Source: Capitella teleta (taxonomy: Eukaryota; Annelida; Polychaeta; Capitellidae). Taken from it: 64,000 nucleotides of DNA. The stretch spans positions 124,001 through 188,000 of the forward strand of contig KB295343.1 of assembly GCA_000328365.1 (NCBI GenBank), given 5' to 3'. Each line of letters begins with the position of its first letter. Position 1 is the first letter of the stretch. Positions 46,977 through 59,500 of this stretch are shown in pieces. The notes beneath the pieces are model-generated. The model did not search any database and was not told the DNA's origin. It saw only the letters and a program-made list of their open reading frames with translations. Both the position numbers and the translations under genes were made by a program.

Positions 46977-47288
46977 CAGTGACGGGTGAATTTGTCGGAA
47001 TATCTATTCCTCGAAGCTTCGGCTTCGAGGAATAGATATTCCTAGAATCCGAATACGGAGCCGACAATGTATTCACTCAATCGCAGTAATACTAATACCT
47101 TCGTTATTATTATAAGCTATAATATAGTAAAAGTAAGCTGCTTTAATTCATTAATTCATGTAGGAGAAAATATATCCAGAATCCTGATATCCGGATTCGT
47201 TGAACTCTCGAAAAGAGTTCAACGAAGCTTCGGAAATTACTATAGTAGCCAAACCCGAAGTCCGAAGCGGAAGCTTCGCCCATCACTA
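46977..47288 (+). mobile_element. hAT-like foldback MITE
   Basis: The left end CAGTGACGGGTGAA and the reverse complement of the right end, TAGTGATGGGCGAA, agree at 11 of 14 bases and look like hAT termini ((C/T)AGTGATGGG). The interior is built of GAAGCTTCGG words and two strong hairpins: 46997-47042 (21-bp perfect stem, TTCG loop) and 47196-47226 (13-bp perfect stem). No coding capacity. An 8-bp target duplication is not clear, so family placement is tentative. Confidence 0.5.
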
Positions 47289-47524
47289 ATCATAGTAGTA
47301 ATGAAATGTACAAAGAAGGACATAACGTAGTTCCGTAAAGATGCAAGACAAAGAATATGCAGAGCTCCAAATTCTTTGCCGAGGATTACACGTCCTTGAG
47401 CAAAACCTGAAAGTGGTCAGTGCTCGGACTCAACAGCTATAGACTCAGCGTTATGATTCAGAAGGAACATAATAATATTATAATCAACTACGTTAAGTTC
47501 CACGTCTGTTGAATTTTAAAGAGC

Positions 47525-47965
47525 TTGCATCGACTTTGAAATCGACATGCGTGTCAATTTCGGTCTTCAATAGAGTAAAGAGAAAACTGTTTTTTTCATC
47601 CAAAAATCACCCGATGAGTTGACGCGTCGATTTCATTTTGTGCACAAATAATCTATTCCATGCATCGTCCATTGGCCAGCTTGATTTTTTGCGCTGCCAC
47701 GTCTAACATAGCAGACACAGTGATGGGAGGCAACTCGGATGCTGCATGCGGAAATGGACCACCATCAAGCCTCTTTTTAGCCTGCACCCCTCAACGACCT
47801 TCGTCTTATTTTCCTACGATTGCATGAAACGGGTATATGTCTAAGACAGAGTTAATTAGTACATGCAAAGCTGAAGAGACAAATTGGCGCCAGGACAGAG
47901 CCATACGGCTTCCGGATCTCCGGAACCGATTCCACGATCTTTCCGACTGTTGAAGGTTTTTTTTC
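47525..47965 (+). mobile_element. Second Tc1/mariner-type relic (half element)
   Basis: About 430 bp matching the right half of the element at 19945-20720 in inverted orientation. It starts with the terminal-repeat core GAAATCGACATGCGTGTCAA and ends after a frame encoding NWRQDRAIRLPDLRNRF on the plus strand, the same Tc1-like linker motif (IRLPDL here, IWIPDL in the other copy). The opposite terminal repeat is missing. Confidence 0.6.
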
Positions 47966-48738
47966 TACTGTTCAGGAGCATCACTCTCATAACACCCTCG
48001 ATAGAAATCATAGAAACTACAGAAACTCAGTTCAGTCTCCAATCAAGTTTTATTTTTGAGATTTGAGGGAACATTTAATACAGATTTATTCTTAAAATAT
48101 ATGGAATGTCTGTCAAGTGATCACATAATCAGTTAAACTGAATATAATAATTTATAATTCAAATAAAACAATTCATCAAACTTTACAAAAAATTAGGAAA
48201 AACAACAACGAAAGTCAACATAAAATGATGGAATGACAATGAAAATACTGCTGTGCTAATTAATCTACCCTAAAACAGAAGATTTGAAGCAAAGCAAATT
48301 AACAATGTGAATAGAAAAAAAAGTGGTAAGTACAATTAAATTATCACAATTACAGTAATCATTCAATTTTGATTATATATACAAATGTTAAAAAAAAAAC
48401 AAAATTATTCAAAAGATACATGAAGAGATTCTGATATGATATCCATTAATGATATTGAAATTAATACTGATCAAGTTTGATTCTGTCAGGATGAAATTAA
48501 AATCATTTAAATAGAATTAGGTAGTCAAAAGACATGAAGCGAGATTCAGGAGGAGTATTAAAAACAACCATTATTAATAAATAAAATAACTTTCCAACGT
48601 AAGATTACCGAGTTTGAACGAATGCGACCCATTTCAGTTTAGTGGAAGCTCCTTACTCAACATTACCAATTTCACATAGTATTCAATATTTGGCACAAAA
48701 AAGGGAGAAAAATAATCACACGTAAAAATCCACAAACT

Positions 48739-51700
48739 TTACACTTTAGAGGGGCGCCTGTTGCCGGGATCGTTCAGATGTCTGCGTCGCTTGCGAATGA
48801 AGTGAGTGGCAAAGGTCGACGGAACAGGGACGAGGTCAACTCCAGCATTCAAACAACTCTGCTGCAATCCTTGCCCTACCTCCAAAGTGGACAGCAATCG
48901 ACGCTGAAAGTAGACTCATACTGATCAATGCGCTTAATGGTGAGAGCCTCCAATCTCTGAATATTTAGTATTTTAATTTTATATTATTATGGAAGCATGA
49001 AATGAGCAAGGAATAATGACTCACTTTGTGGTAAGCCTTTAAGCGATTAGTTCGCAGCCCACCAGCGCGCACCATTTGAGGAGCGCACTGATGAGCTGGC
49101 TTGGTTTGGGCCACACTCAGTTGTCTGCAAAGATGAAGGGAGAGTTTAAAAAATGTGAGTCATCCAAAGAAAGAGATTTGCAAAATCACAGAGATTGACG
49201 TAATTATAACAAATTTGTAATTGGATTTTAGAACTGCTGATCAGAACCAGCAGGGAGTTGTACCCTTACTGTTTTCCTGCATGCTTTTATGTACAAAGAG
49301 TACAAAACAATGTACCTGAGTTTCCTATTAAACAAACACTTCGGCAATTGTTAGTTACTGGGCTTAAGGATCGAAGTTTTTACTCTTGGCAAATTTGAAA
49401 CCATAGAACCTTCCAAACATTGTGAATCCATCACTGAGTCCCGAGTAACACTGCGTCCGAATGAAGATGTGATCTTCGCAAAATTAATGAGAAAATAGAG
49501 AACGAGTAAAAAAACTTAAATTAAAAAAAAAGTACACATATCCTTGATTAACAGGAGGAATTAATAGTAAAACCAAACACAGCACATCTACTAAGAAACA
49601 GAGAGACACAGGAAAAGGAAGCACTTACCATACACACAGATACAATCCTTACGAAGAAGCACAGAATGAACAATGAAATGTTGAATATTTTCTAAATCAT
49701 ATCATTTATACAGTGATCATCTCTGAGATACTATAGTAAGTAAATGATTGATATTGTAATCTTCTCAAGCTTATATGTTAAATGTTTATGTATGACAGAG
49801 AAAGTTAATAAACTTCATTTTCATTCTTTTCTACTATTGTTTACAAATATATAGCCCTTCCCAAGGTGGCTTTGGCTAGGTGAAAATTGATCATTGACGT
49901 TGAATAACAAAGGATGATCACTTTTGACAGTGCACAGAAATGGATACCCAGAAACTGAACTAATAAACAGCAGAGATGTGATAGAAGAAACTTCACTCAC
50001 TTTGGAGCGAAGGTCATTTCAGGGTCATCAGGTTCACATAAATCCTGCCCTTCCACTAATTGCACGCTTGGTACATCCGCTATCTCTGCCGCATCACCCG
50101 CATCAGTCATCTCTGAAAAATGCAAGCAATGCAGTGCACATGCACCTAACCAAACCCCACCTTCCCCTTTGATCTGTTCCCCAATTTGTCGCGATTGACT
50201 TCCTTTAGAGCGAAAGGAGGAACGACGTCTAGGAATCTTGTGAACGGCTTTTGCATCAGCCACAGAGGATGGAGGGACCTCTCTTTCAGCCCTGCTGCCG
50301 AACGGCTTGACGTTCTGTGGACTGTGCGAGGAAGATCGACGCTTACTCACAAACACAGGCCGCTTAGAACGACGCTTCACGGGATCAGATCTGGTGAAAA
50401 AGCGTTAGAAAATGCTGAGGGGAAAGAACTGTGAGAACCATGGCTTAATTACAACATGCGGTCCAAGCAATCCTGCCTATAAGCAAGCCTGCCTAAGCAT
50501 GCCTGCTAAGCAGTGTGTTACAGTGAGTGGCCAGTCATTAAGTGAACCCAGTAGATTAAAACCTGTTACCCAGACATCTTTCTCAAAGAAAGAACTCCTT
50601 GCATTATATGAGTGCTATGCAAAGAGTAAAGATAGTGGAGCTAACAGCAAAGAAAGAGAGAATCACCTTGGAGGCTCCAGTGGTTTTGCAGCTCTGTAGG
50701 ATGGCTTTGGAGGTGCAACCTTATGAGAGATCTGAAAGATGGAGACCATTTTATGAAAGAAAGAACTGTGAAAGCAACTGACGTTCTTCAGCTGAGCAAA
50801 CTTCTCCTCCTCCATGCTCTGAGTTGAACTCGCTCCAGATCGCAATTGCTGAACCATCTCCTGTAACATCTGCTCACTGGAAGCGTGATTCGTACCACCA
50901 AAGGTGATGGATGCTTGGCTGATAGTACGAGATTTTGGGGTCACACCAGGGCCTGACAGCTTGCGATCACCCTTCCCGGGTCTCGTGCTGAACGATGTGC
51001 CCTCGTTGACCTCTTCCAGAGGAGAATTCTGCAGAAGCAGAAACGAGGAGGTGAAGAATGATAAAAGCAGATGTATACTTTGGGGTCATTGCTGGATGCT
51101 GTGGTGAAGGATAAGGTGACAGGCGCTGATGCTGATTGCGGCAGGGAGCTCTTTGGCATGGAAGCAGAGAGTGGGGCAGGACTTCTATGAGATGTGGATG
51201 ATGTTATTGGCTGAGAATATCTGCGCTTTGTTCTATCAGCACCCCTTGGTGCTGCAATGATGAAACGTAATTAAGGAAGAGTTCACGCCGCTACATACGT
51301 TCTCTGACTGGTCCAAGTTCCTTCTTCATGGATGAACTATTTGATGAGACTCTGCGACCGAATGCAATGCTCTTGTTGCTGGGGCTGCTTTGAGCAGTTG
51401 CGAACGTTGAACCAGGGTATGATGTCGAAGGCTCCTGTGACACGCTTCTGGCGAGGAAAGCCACCCTTGGGATATGAGACCCTGGGCCACCTGAAGGACT
51501 GCCAAAGGAAGTCAATCAGCCATCGCACGTTAGCGCAATGCCTCACCCTGAAGCTTTGGCAGCGGCGCGCATGGCTCTGCTTGCGTTGGAGGCTCCTTTT
51601 CCCAGGCCACGTAGGCTGCGAACGTAGCGCTTGAGCCACTCTCGAAGACCATGCAGACTGACAAACTCGGAGTGTGTGAGCCGAGACCAAGGGTTGCATT

Positions 51701-53980
51701 CCGTGAGATCAAGACCTGCGATGGCCATAGCCTTCCCCACCTGTACATGAAAAAAAATGTGAAACGCCTTTGTACAATTTGTGAAGTGGGATTTCATACC
51801 TCTTCAAAATGTGCTTGTGTATATTTTGGAGGGAACCCAGCAAGGGGAGGGGGAGTGGCCCTCCCTCCATCCCCAGTCGCTTGAGGTATCGAGTTCATTA
51901 TGCGACCGGTGTTATAGTTACATTCCAAAGTGTAACTGCGTATAATACCAAGGGCTTTGTACATAGCAACCCTGCCAGCCCCCTCTTTAGAGAGACCTTC
52001 TCGCTTATCCTTCATGTACATATTGCGTTCAGTGAAATTGCAACCAGTGAAGTCAAAGTGCGCTGTGTTGAGCGAGATGAGTTTAGGGAAGAGCATGTTA
52101 TCTGCCTGATTCTCCTCGGTGTCAAAATAATTGCCGTAAATAAAGCAGCCTCTTTTTGAGGCGTGCCCATGCAAGTCAACATACAGCGCAATTCCACTCT
52201 CATGAGGTTTGATATCGAGAAGACTTCTGTTGCTGAGATTAGGTGAATGAACTGCCTCTGTTGTCACTGGATCATTGGGGCCTTCGCCTTCAGAACCTTC
52301 ATTGCCTAAATGTTCTGTGTCATCCTCAAAATCACCAAACTCTCCGCCTGATTGGATATCACAAGATGAGAGCATTGTGGGCTGTTTCTCGATCATCATG
52401 GTAGCGATTCCTTTGCTGACGTGATTGACCTCATTCACTGGCTCATCCCCATGCTCTCCGTGCATCACATTGTAAGTGCCGCTTCTGAGCTCAGACTTGG
52501 AAGGCTCTTTGGCGCTGGAGGTCGCGGCAGGCGACCTTTGTGGAGTCCTCTGTGGACGACCACTGCTGGAATCTCTCTGGAAGGCGTCAGTCATCTTGAC
52601 TTTGGTTTTGTCTTTGGAGCCAGGTTGTACACTGTTTTGTACATGGTGATAAACGAGTAGGCTTTTGGAGGCATAAATGGAAGGAAAAAGATCGAAGCTA
52701 GGATCCAGATACATGCGATTCAAGTTGACACCTCGAGAATCTGTGCGATAGTGACCACGCACGACTCCGTCTGGGTTGAGGATGGGAATGAGTTTGAAGA
52801 CGTACAGACGACGCAGCTGCTTGGCGCGGGGGTCATCCGGATCCAGGATAAAGTCTAGAAATCCATTGAAGACAAAACTCGCAGGCGTTTCTCCTGGATG
52901 CACACGACTGCTAACAAGGTAGACCTGAAAGGCAATGAGCATAACACACACAGCGCAGAAATGGCCTGTCTCCTCTCACTCGTTTCTTCTTGAAAGCCTT
53001 ACAACGTGGCTTCTCGCGGCAAGGAAAAAGCTTCTCGTCAAATCGAGGTTCTTCTTCCTTTTGAATACCATAGCAACTAGAAATAGTGATAAGATCCACA
53101 TTGTAATTGTCTAGGGAGTGACAGAGAACTTCTCGATGGTAATAAATGGCATCCGGGGAACTGAAAGTACACTCAATGATTATAAGCTTAAACAGATGGT
53201 CAGCCCTCTCACCTAGAAGGTGTCATCTCTGGACAGTGCTTGAACTTTGTATCCAGCAGAGATAGTTGATTTTGTTGTTCCTCGTATGACCAAGGGTAGC
53301 AGAAAGCAAAGTATGTGGTGGCTCCTTTAGCCTCAAGGAAGCGATGATAGAAGGAAAGTACAAAGTTGTTATCCACAGTCTGCAATATAATGATCACTTA
53401 TTAAGGCTCGTAAATTGCCCTTTACAATAATGAGGCTTCTTCATCCAGCTGGCTACTTGATCCACAGGAATAGAAACGTATCCTTCGAAGGATTTCAACT
53501 CACCTCCCAAATAGGTCTATCACGAAGTCTTTCCCATTTTGGTCTTCCTGGTACAGTTTTCACAATTGGGCTGTGACCTTGAGCGTAGAGCTTGCCCTGA
53601 CGGTTCATATTCATGATATTAATCTTGATCACACGGCCTGCAGATCCACCGCGCACTCCAAAATAGAACCATGACCTGGAAGATCACAGATGAAGAAGAG
53701 CAGAAGAGGGAAGACGAGAGGCGGCTACCGATTGCCGTTCTCAAATGGAGTGCCAGCTGCATCAGGCCTCGTCCACACATTGAACTCACAGTCAGCACGT
53801 GGATCTCCTATCGACAGGGTAACACATTTTGATCTGAGTAATTATGAATTATTAGGCATGACCTCCACCTGAATCGTCTTCATCCTTGCATACTTTCTCC
53901 ACACGTGCGAGGTTCCCAGAATCAAATTTGGAGGTGAAGAAAAGGTTTCCACACCTTGTCTCAATGCCAGTGAGCACCAT
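48739..53980 (-). CDS. AGBL5: Cytosolic carboxypeptidase 5-like tubulin deglutamylase (CCP5/AGBL5), 15 exons, 1108 aa
   Basis: An M14 metallopeptidase; vertebrate CCP5 removes the branch-point glutamate from polyglutamylated tubulin. Minus-strand exons: 53980-53863 (ATG), 53807-53729, 53675-53504, 53379-53213, 53160-52980, 52924-51800, 51740-51547, 51498-51299, 51251-51079, 51028-50783, 50731-50667, 50390-50161, 50112-50001, 49124-49025, 48903-48739 (TAA). All phases agree (3327 nt). The N-terminal beta-sandwich has [20 protein letters not shown] and [13 protein letters not shown]. Zinc ligands lie in SSRVHPGE (about H248, E251; human H252/E255) and [10 protein letters not shown] (about H491); the catalytic Glu is in [11 protein letters not shown] (about E573). 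[20 protein letters not shown] is present. A Ser/acidic insert sits inside the catalytic domain, where human CCP5 also has one. The tail (after about 680) is long, basic and Ser-rich, beyond the 886-aa human protein. Introns are mostly 47-59 nt. Confidence 0.95.
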
Positions 53981-53999
53981 TTTCACTTAATACATCAAG

Positions 54000-55830
54000 A
54001 CAGTCAGCATATGCAAACCTGAAAATGAACACTGCATTCAGAGAACTGGCGTACTCAACATCAAATTATCAATATTTAATAATTTCATGTACACTCATGT
54101 TTATGTAAGGCCTACTATCCCTTAGCCCCGATCGCCCGTGGATCAGCCCTAACGTATCAGGCCCAACATGAGTCCACACTGATTAAAATTTCAGGCTTTC
54201 AGGTTGCCATACAATTACTGATTTCTTGGAAATCAGGCCAGCGTCACACAAAAAGCTGAAAACTGAATACTTTTAGAATAGTCAACAACTATTGATGTGA
54301 GACATGATTAGCATAATTGTTTTGCGAGAGTGAAGTATTCATGAGAAAATTAGTAGGCGATTGTAATATTATTGTTGGTGAAAGGAGATTTTTCATCAAG
54401 ATAGGTGAGCTTTATATGGCAAACCATATGCCGCATATTTAAGAGGCATTTGATAGGCCTAACCGTACCCCTGCCTTGAAGGCTGAGCCTGGGCACTAGT
54501 TTGGCCGACACTTCGGCTACAGGGTTGAGGGGGTCTTACCAGTCCGGCAGTCGTTATAATTAGCATTCACTGCATTGAGTTTGGTTCAATTCTGCTCGAT
54601 CGCTGGTAAGACCCCCTGGGCCCCTGTGGTTCGGCCTGGGGACAGTGGCCGAGTGGGTGAGAAGGGACAGGGGAGGGGTCGAGCTGCTGACCTGATCAGG
54701 CTGTTGACTGACACGATGACAGGTTCTGAATCTAATCGAGTGGCAATAGGCCAACTACTGAATAGAAAATCAGTGGTATTCCTGCGCGAATCGTTGAGAA
54801 TAATACGTACGGATGAAGGAAATTCAGGAGTTATGTCCTTGCTCCATTCCATTTCTCCAAATGTTTTCCACGAGCGGCCATGATAAAGCTTTCGGCGTTG
54901 CTGGTCACGTGATTAAGCAAAATCCTCTGATTGGTTGGGAGAACGGCAGTCAAACACACAGAAAAGGAACCCCCGACTTTTTTTTCATTACGTGCTATTT
55001 TCATTGGGTAATACAATCATGACCTATAAATATATGTTCTGTGATCATAATCATGTACTAGTATGCAGGGCTCGAAATAAGAGAAAAGGTGTACTCGCCT
55101 CGTGACGAGTAAAAAGTGAATTTTTACTCGCCAAAATATATTTGACTCGCCAGAAATTCTGACGAAAAATATAGCATAAAATGCAATAAATTTAGATATG
55201 TACGTCGAGGTCGATTGTATGTGACAATACACTGCCATATAGCGCACCCTTATCTGATTAGCAATGCGTCAAAAGCATTCAGTACCGTGTTCTGTGTTCT
55301 GTAGGCCTACTATCTCTAGAAAAGTGTGTTTCCCTCTATATAATGGGTTATGCTCGTATGTTGCAATGGCCACGTGTCCACTGTGAATTAGGCGAGCCAA
55401 CAAATGAAAATTACAAAGGAAACCGCACAGACTTGTCGATGCCGCCAATCCTTTGATCGACCCTTAACGGAAATCTTCAAAAGAATTGTTTAAAAATGGA
55501 TAACTCAAGCGTAAACTAAAGCGCGTCAACTTACATATCTTGGAACATGAGTTAGAATCAACTTCCGATTCCAAATGCACGTCGTGTCAGTGAGTGGATG
55601 ACGGAAGCAACGATTTGTGAAATCTTCAACCATTGCTACTGTATGGCGTGCTGTGTTGTTGGTTGGTCTGTATTCATTGGATGTCTTGGTGGATATAAGG
55701 CTTATGCTATCAACACTTCTTAACTTTGCACCATCGTGAATCGAACATCATTGCACGTCTCTTACTTTTTGTTTAATTTTGTCTAGCGCTGATCGATCAA
55801 AGGTGTTCTGTCATCAGCAGTGCTGTGCAT
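54000..55830. other. 5' flank of CCP5 and intergenic sequence
   Basis: Contains a 14-bp perfect inverted repeat (54529-54542 / 54603-54616, GGGGGTCTTACCAG), a CACGTG E-box with an inverted CCAAT box near 54905-54935 about 0.9 kb upstream of the CCP5 start, and a CAGGGCTCGAAATA word near 55066 followed by repeated ACTCGCC that may mark one end of a DNA transposon. No gene recognised. Confidence 0.4.
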
Positions 55831-55839
55831 GTTCTCTGT

Positions 55840-56165
55840 TGCATCTAGAATTACGGCGAAGTATACACTCCACATGATTGGGCCTCAGCCGCTTCCTTGA
55901 ACGACTCCAATGCCTAGAGGATACATGGAGCTTGAGCTGCTGGGGTCTTATGCATGGAACGTACTGTTTTTCAGATAGTTTTTGAGAAGCTGGAGTAGAT
56001 GAGTCGGTGATCACATTCTTGAAGGCGTTGTACCATGCAGTTGTTCTTGCATGTTGACTCTGTCGAAAGCTCCGGTAACATCCGTTTGGAGTTGGAGGAA
56101 TAGTTTTCGTTCATCGAGTGTCTTATATCCCGCAGCGCATGTTAACGCCCATTCAACCCTATGAT
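55840..56165 (-). mobile_element. Decayed LINE reverse-transcriptase fragment A
   Basis: The minus strand reads KTLDERKLFLQLQTDVTGAF then DRVN (RT motif with the first catalytic Asp, D..GAFDRV). Further on it reads LLKNYLK and GVVQGSG*GPIMWSVYF, a variant of the G..QGS.LGP.LW.VYF motif. In-frame stops and a shift show an inactive copy. The GAFDRV form points to RTE-like or related LINEs. Confidence 0.6.
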
Positions 56166-56227
56166 GTCCATATTGCATATCAACCTGGAAAGAATATATG
56201 ACCCTATGCTGACTATCTAATCTAGAG

Positions 56228-56506
56228 TCAGCCCGAAACCAGGTCCAGAAATCTCAATAGAACAAATTAACTGTCCACACTGCACCCTGTTTGACCCCAT
56301 CTGAGCACTGTAAACTGCTCGAAATGGCGCCACTTCACCGTACGACCATTCCCTGCCTCGTGTACATCCTAAGTATCAATCTCGTGCTGAGGGGACACAT
56401 CTGCCTGTTCATTAGTAGCCGGAACAGCTTAATGTATTGGACACGGTCAAAAGCTCGGGTCCCACCGTGTAGTGCTATCATAACGGTTGGACGAAGTGTT
56501 CTGTGA
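56228..56506 (-). mobile_element. Decayed LINE reverse-transcriptase fragment B
   Basis: The minus strand reads TRAFDRVQYIKLFRLLMNR, RLILRMYTRQGMVVR and CSDGVKQGAV. This matches the CR1/L2-like RT pattern (KAFDRV.Y.KLF..L..R...P...R.L...Y..Q...V.W......F...NGVKQGG). It repeats the same RT region as fragment A in a different sequence style, so the two are separate insertions. Stops interrupt it. Confidence 0.65.
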
Positions 56507-56509
56507 CGT

Positions 56510-59500
56510 TTTGCAATGCAACCTACTAATCTATGATTATATCAACCATGCAAAAGTAGGTTGATTTCAGGAGAATTAAGATTATTAAAAGCCCAAAATA
56601 AAATAAAATCATGCGAGACAAAGTCGAACTGTTGACATAATAAAGGATTCCTAATGGGAAGTCACCTCCTACACGCTACCAAACCGAACTATCACTGAAG
56701 CCTGTTTTAGCTTCTAACGGTAAATATGTGATCCCATAATGTGATATCTTTGTATGTGCAGCATACCTACGGTGCTCCCAGGCACAAATTGTACAGCACT
56801 TGGTATCAGATATTGTTGTAGTCCAATAACAATAAGGCAATGGTTGACGTTATGCCAGGTTCAGTTAGACTATAGAATTAAAGTAACATTGTGATTATAT
56901 ACATTTGCGTTAATTGAATGAACATGCATGTCGATATATATAGATGAGTTAATTTGAATGAGTGAATTGATTGAGATGTCCTTTAACTGTAACAGATAAA
57001 ATTTTCATTCCTCTCCCGTGACAGTTCTGTTGGAGGAGTGTAGTGTATGATTTGTTATAAACATTCTTAGGTCGGCGGTTCGACTGCCTCGCCTTTTGTT
57101 CAGACCATGCAAATGACTTTTGAATACGGAGGATTTTTTTTTGCAAGCAGATACAACTGCATACGCATTGTTCAGCCTTCTTTTGTCATGTGCAAAACTT
57201 CTTCGTGTACATCCATAACCATTCCATTGTCGCTCGAATTCATTACTAGAATGTTTATCAGGAGCCATACTATGTTTCTGCACAGATTGGAAGTTTTAAA
57301 ACACGCTAGTGCATGTCATCTCTGCTACAATGCTCTCAGATTATCGATAATTAATTATTGTCTAATCCTATCCCCTATAATATGGCTACAATATGCAATA
57401 TTTCAGTTTCTGATATAATACCTCCATATAGAAGACCTGGTATTAAGTTATTAACCTCTGAGGCTCATATCGCCATCTTACTGAATATGACACCGATAAG
57501 GAAACAGAGTGACCATGGCTTCTATTACTTATCAATTTGATGATTTCCAAAGTCTGCAGAAAACAAGCAAAGCAAAATATTAAACACCAGCCTAAGCTCA
57601 GAGGACGCCTCTTCGGGAGTTTTAACCATCAGTTGCCAAGAGACTCAAGTTATCTGGCGTAATATCTCTATGATATTGTGAGTTAAATTTACATTATTTT
57701 AATGTGTAATACTCTTATAACACTGTAAAACTCGTCGAGTGCATTATAAATCATGTGCTGTACGTGTATAATCAAACCAATCATAAAGTTGAGATCATCA
57801 TGTTTTTTTGTTTGTTTTTTTTTGTTTTTTTGTTTGTTTGGTTTTTTTTTTTGAGAGAGAGAGAGAGAGAGAGTGCCCCATACACTGCCTTTATTGGGGT
57901 ACCAAGTGACTTCAATTGCAATTAGCTGGCGCAGGAGTTCGTATTCTTTCGTTCTTTCGATCTCTTTGTTTTTCCTTTTCATTTTGATATTAGATTTACA
58001 ATGTAACAACTCCTTGCGGGTCAGATTACTCCGAGCCACTGAGCGGTTGCTCCTATGGAACCAATTCTCCATTGTATTGATTTTAACCAAAGATTTTGGC
58101 CTTCATTAGTGGTTACATATCTTGTTGAATTAGTGGGCCTACATGTAAAGTAATTGATTTAAGTGGCTGATCCGAGTTATTATTAATGTGGAGCACGTAT
58201 TGACAATGTACGCTTAGAGACGATTTATCCATGCATGGGGAGTATTGGGGTGAGATCAAATCTCTGTTTTACGTATTTTCCCTGAGCCCCCTGTTCAGGT
58301 TACAAATATAATGATACGATTTGGAGAAGTCTATTGAGGAGGCGAGGGGTGAGTATGATCGAGGAGAAATTTGAAAATGGGAAAACATGGGGTCCTGTGA
58401 GAAAGATTTCTAGAGGATGACGCTGGCTAAGGGAACGAAAATCGTTGGAACTTTGATGCATGACTCGAGAGATGAGCCTGATTCAGACTCCTTCCACTGA
58501 ACCAAGCGTTATGGGATCGTGTGCAATATTCAAAATGAAATCAGCGAGAGAAGGTCATCTGAGTCGTTGTCTAAATCAAAATTTAAGTCAGCTTCTGTTG
58601 CCAATTTTGCAAATTACTTTGGCGCTAAAAAATTTCATGTGTATCATTAATGTTATTTGATAATAATTAATATCTGCATATAAAAAAAAAAAACAAAAAT
58701 ATTCATTTTCACTAAACTGAGCTAATCTTAATTGACAGCCGTTATGAATATTATTTATTGTTTACGTAGCAATTCCATAAATTGCGCACATATCTAAAAC
58801 AATATTTTTTTTGGGGTAAGAAATGAATAAATGGCCATACTGTTCGAGGGCGCTATAGAACATATAGAGCCTCTAGTATCTCTACATTCGCGTATAGAAG
58901 AGAGTTAATCATTTAATTTCTGAAGACACTCAGAAAATAGTACTCAACTGTTTAATCGCGGGGCATATTCTGAGGATAAGACTCCCATTTTCTCGCCAAT
59001 CGATCACCTCTTTATTGTAGTTTCTTCTCGACCCTTGGGTTTCAGATTGTAAAACGTCGCTCGCCAGAAGCGGAGGCTTATATCCTGAGAAGCGGACAGG
59101 TGAAACAAACATTTCCTTCTCACTTTGATCTTTTATGGTTGGCACCAATCAACGCATTTCTTACTACTGAAGCATCTCAGAGATGAGAAGTGAGAGGAGG
59201 CACATGCGAACGGAAAGGAAAGTCGAACTGAGAACTCGACGGAACTCCGTCTCTGATTCCGTTCACAACATTTCTGACCAACTTGCTCGCTTTCATTCCA
59301 TCTCCCGGTCTTGGAAACTTGTTTTGAAATGCATGCAGTTTTCAAGCAAATGCTTTTCCACTTCGCCTCTCTCTTCTTCCGTTCTTGTCTTTCGCCCATT
59401 CGCCTTTCTGCCCAAACACCTTCTTATCTTCCTCCGTGCTCCCAATCCTGTCTTCAATAAATTTCCTTTTTTTTTTTTTTTTTTTTTTTTGCACCTCCCC

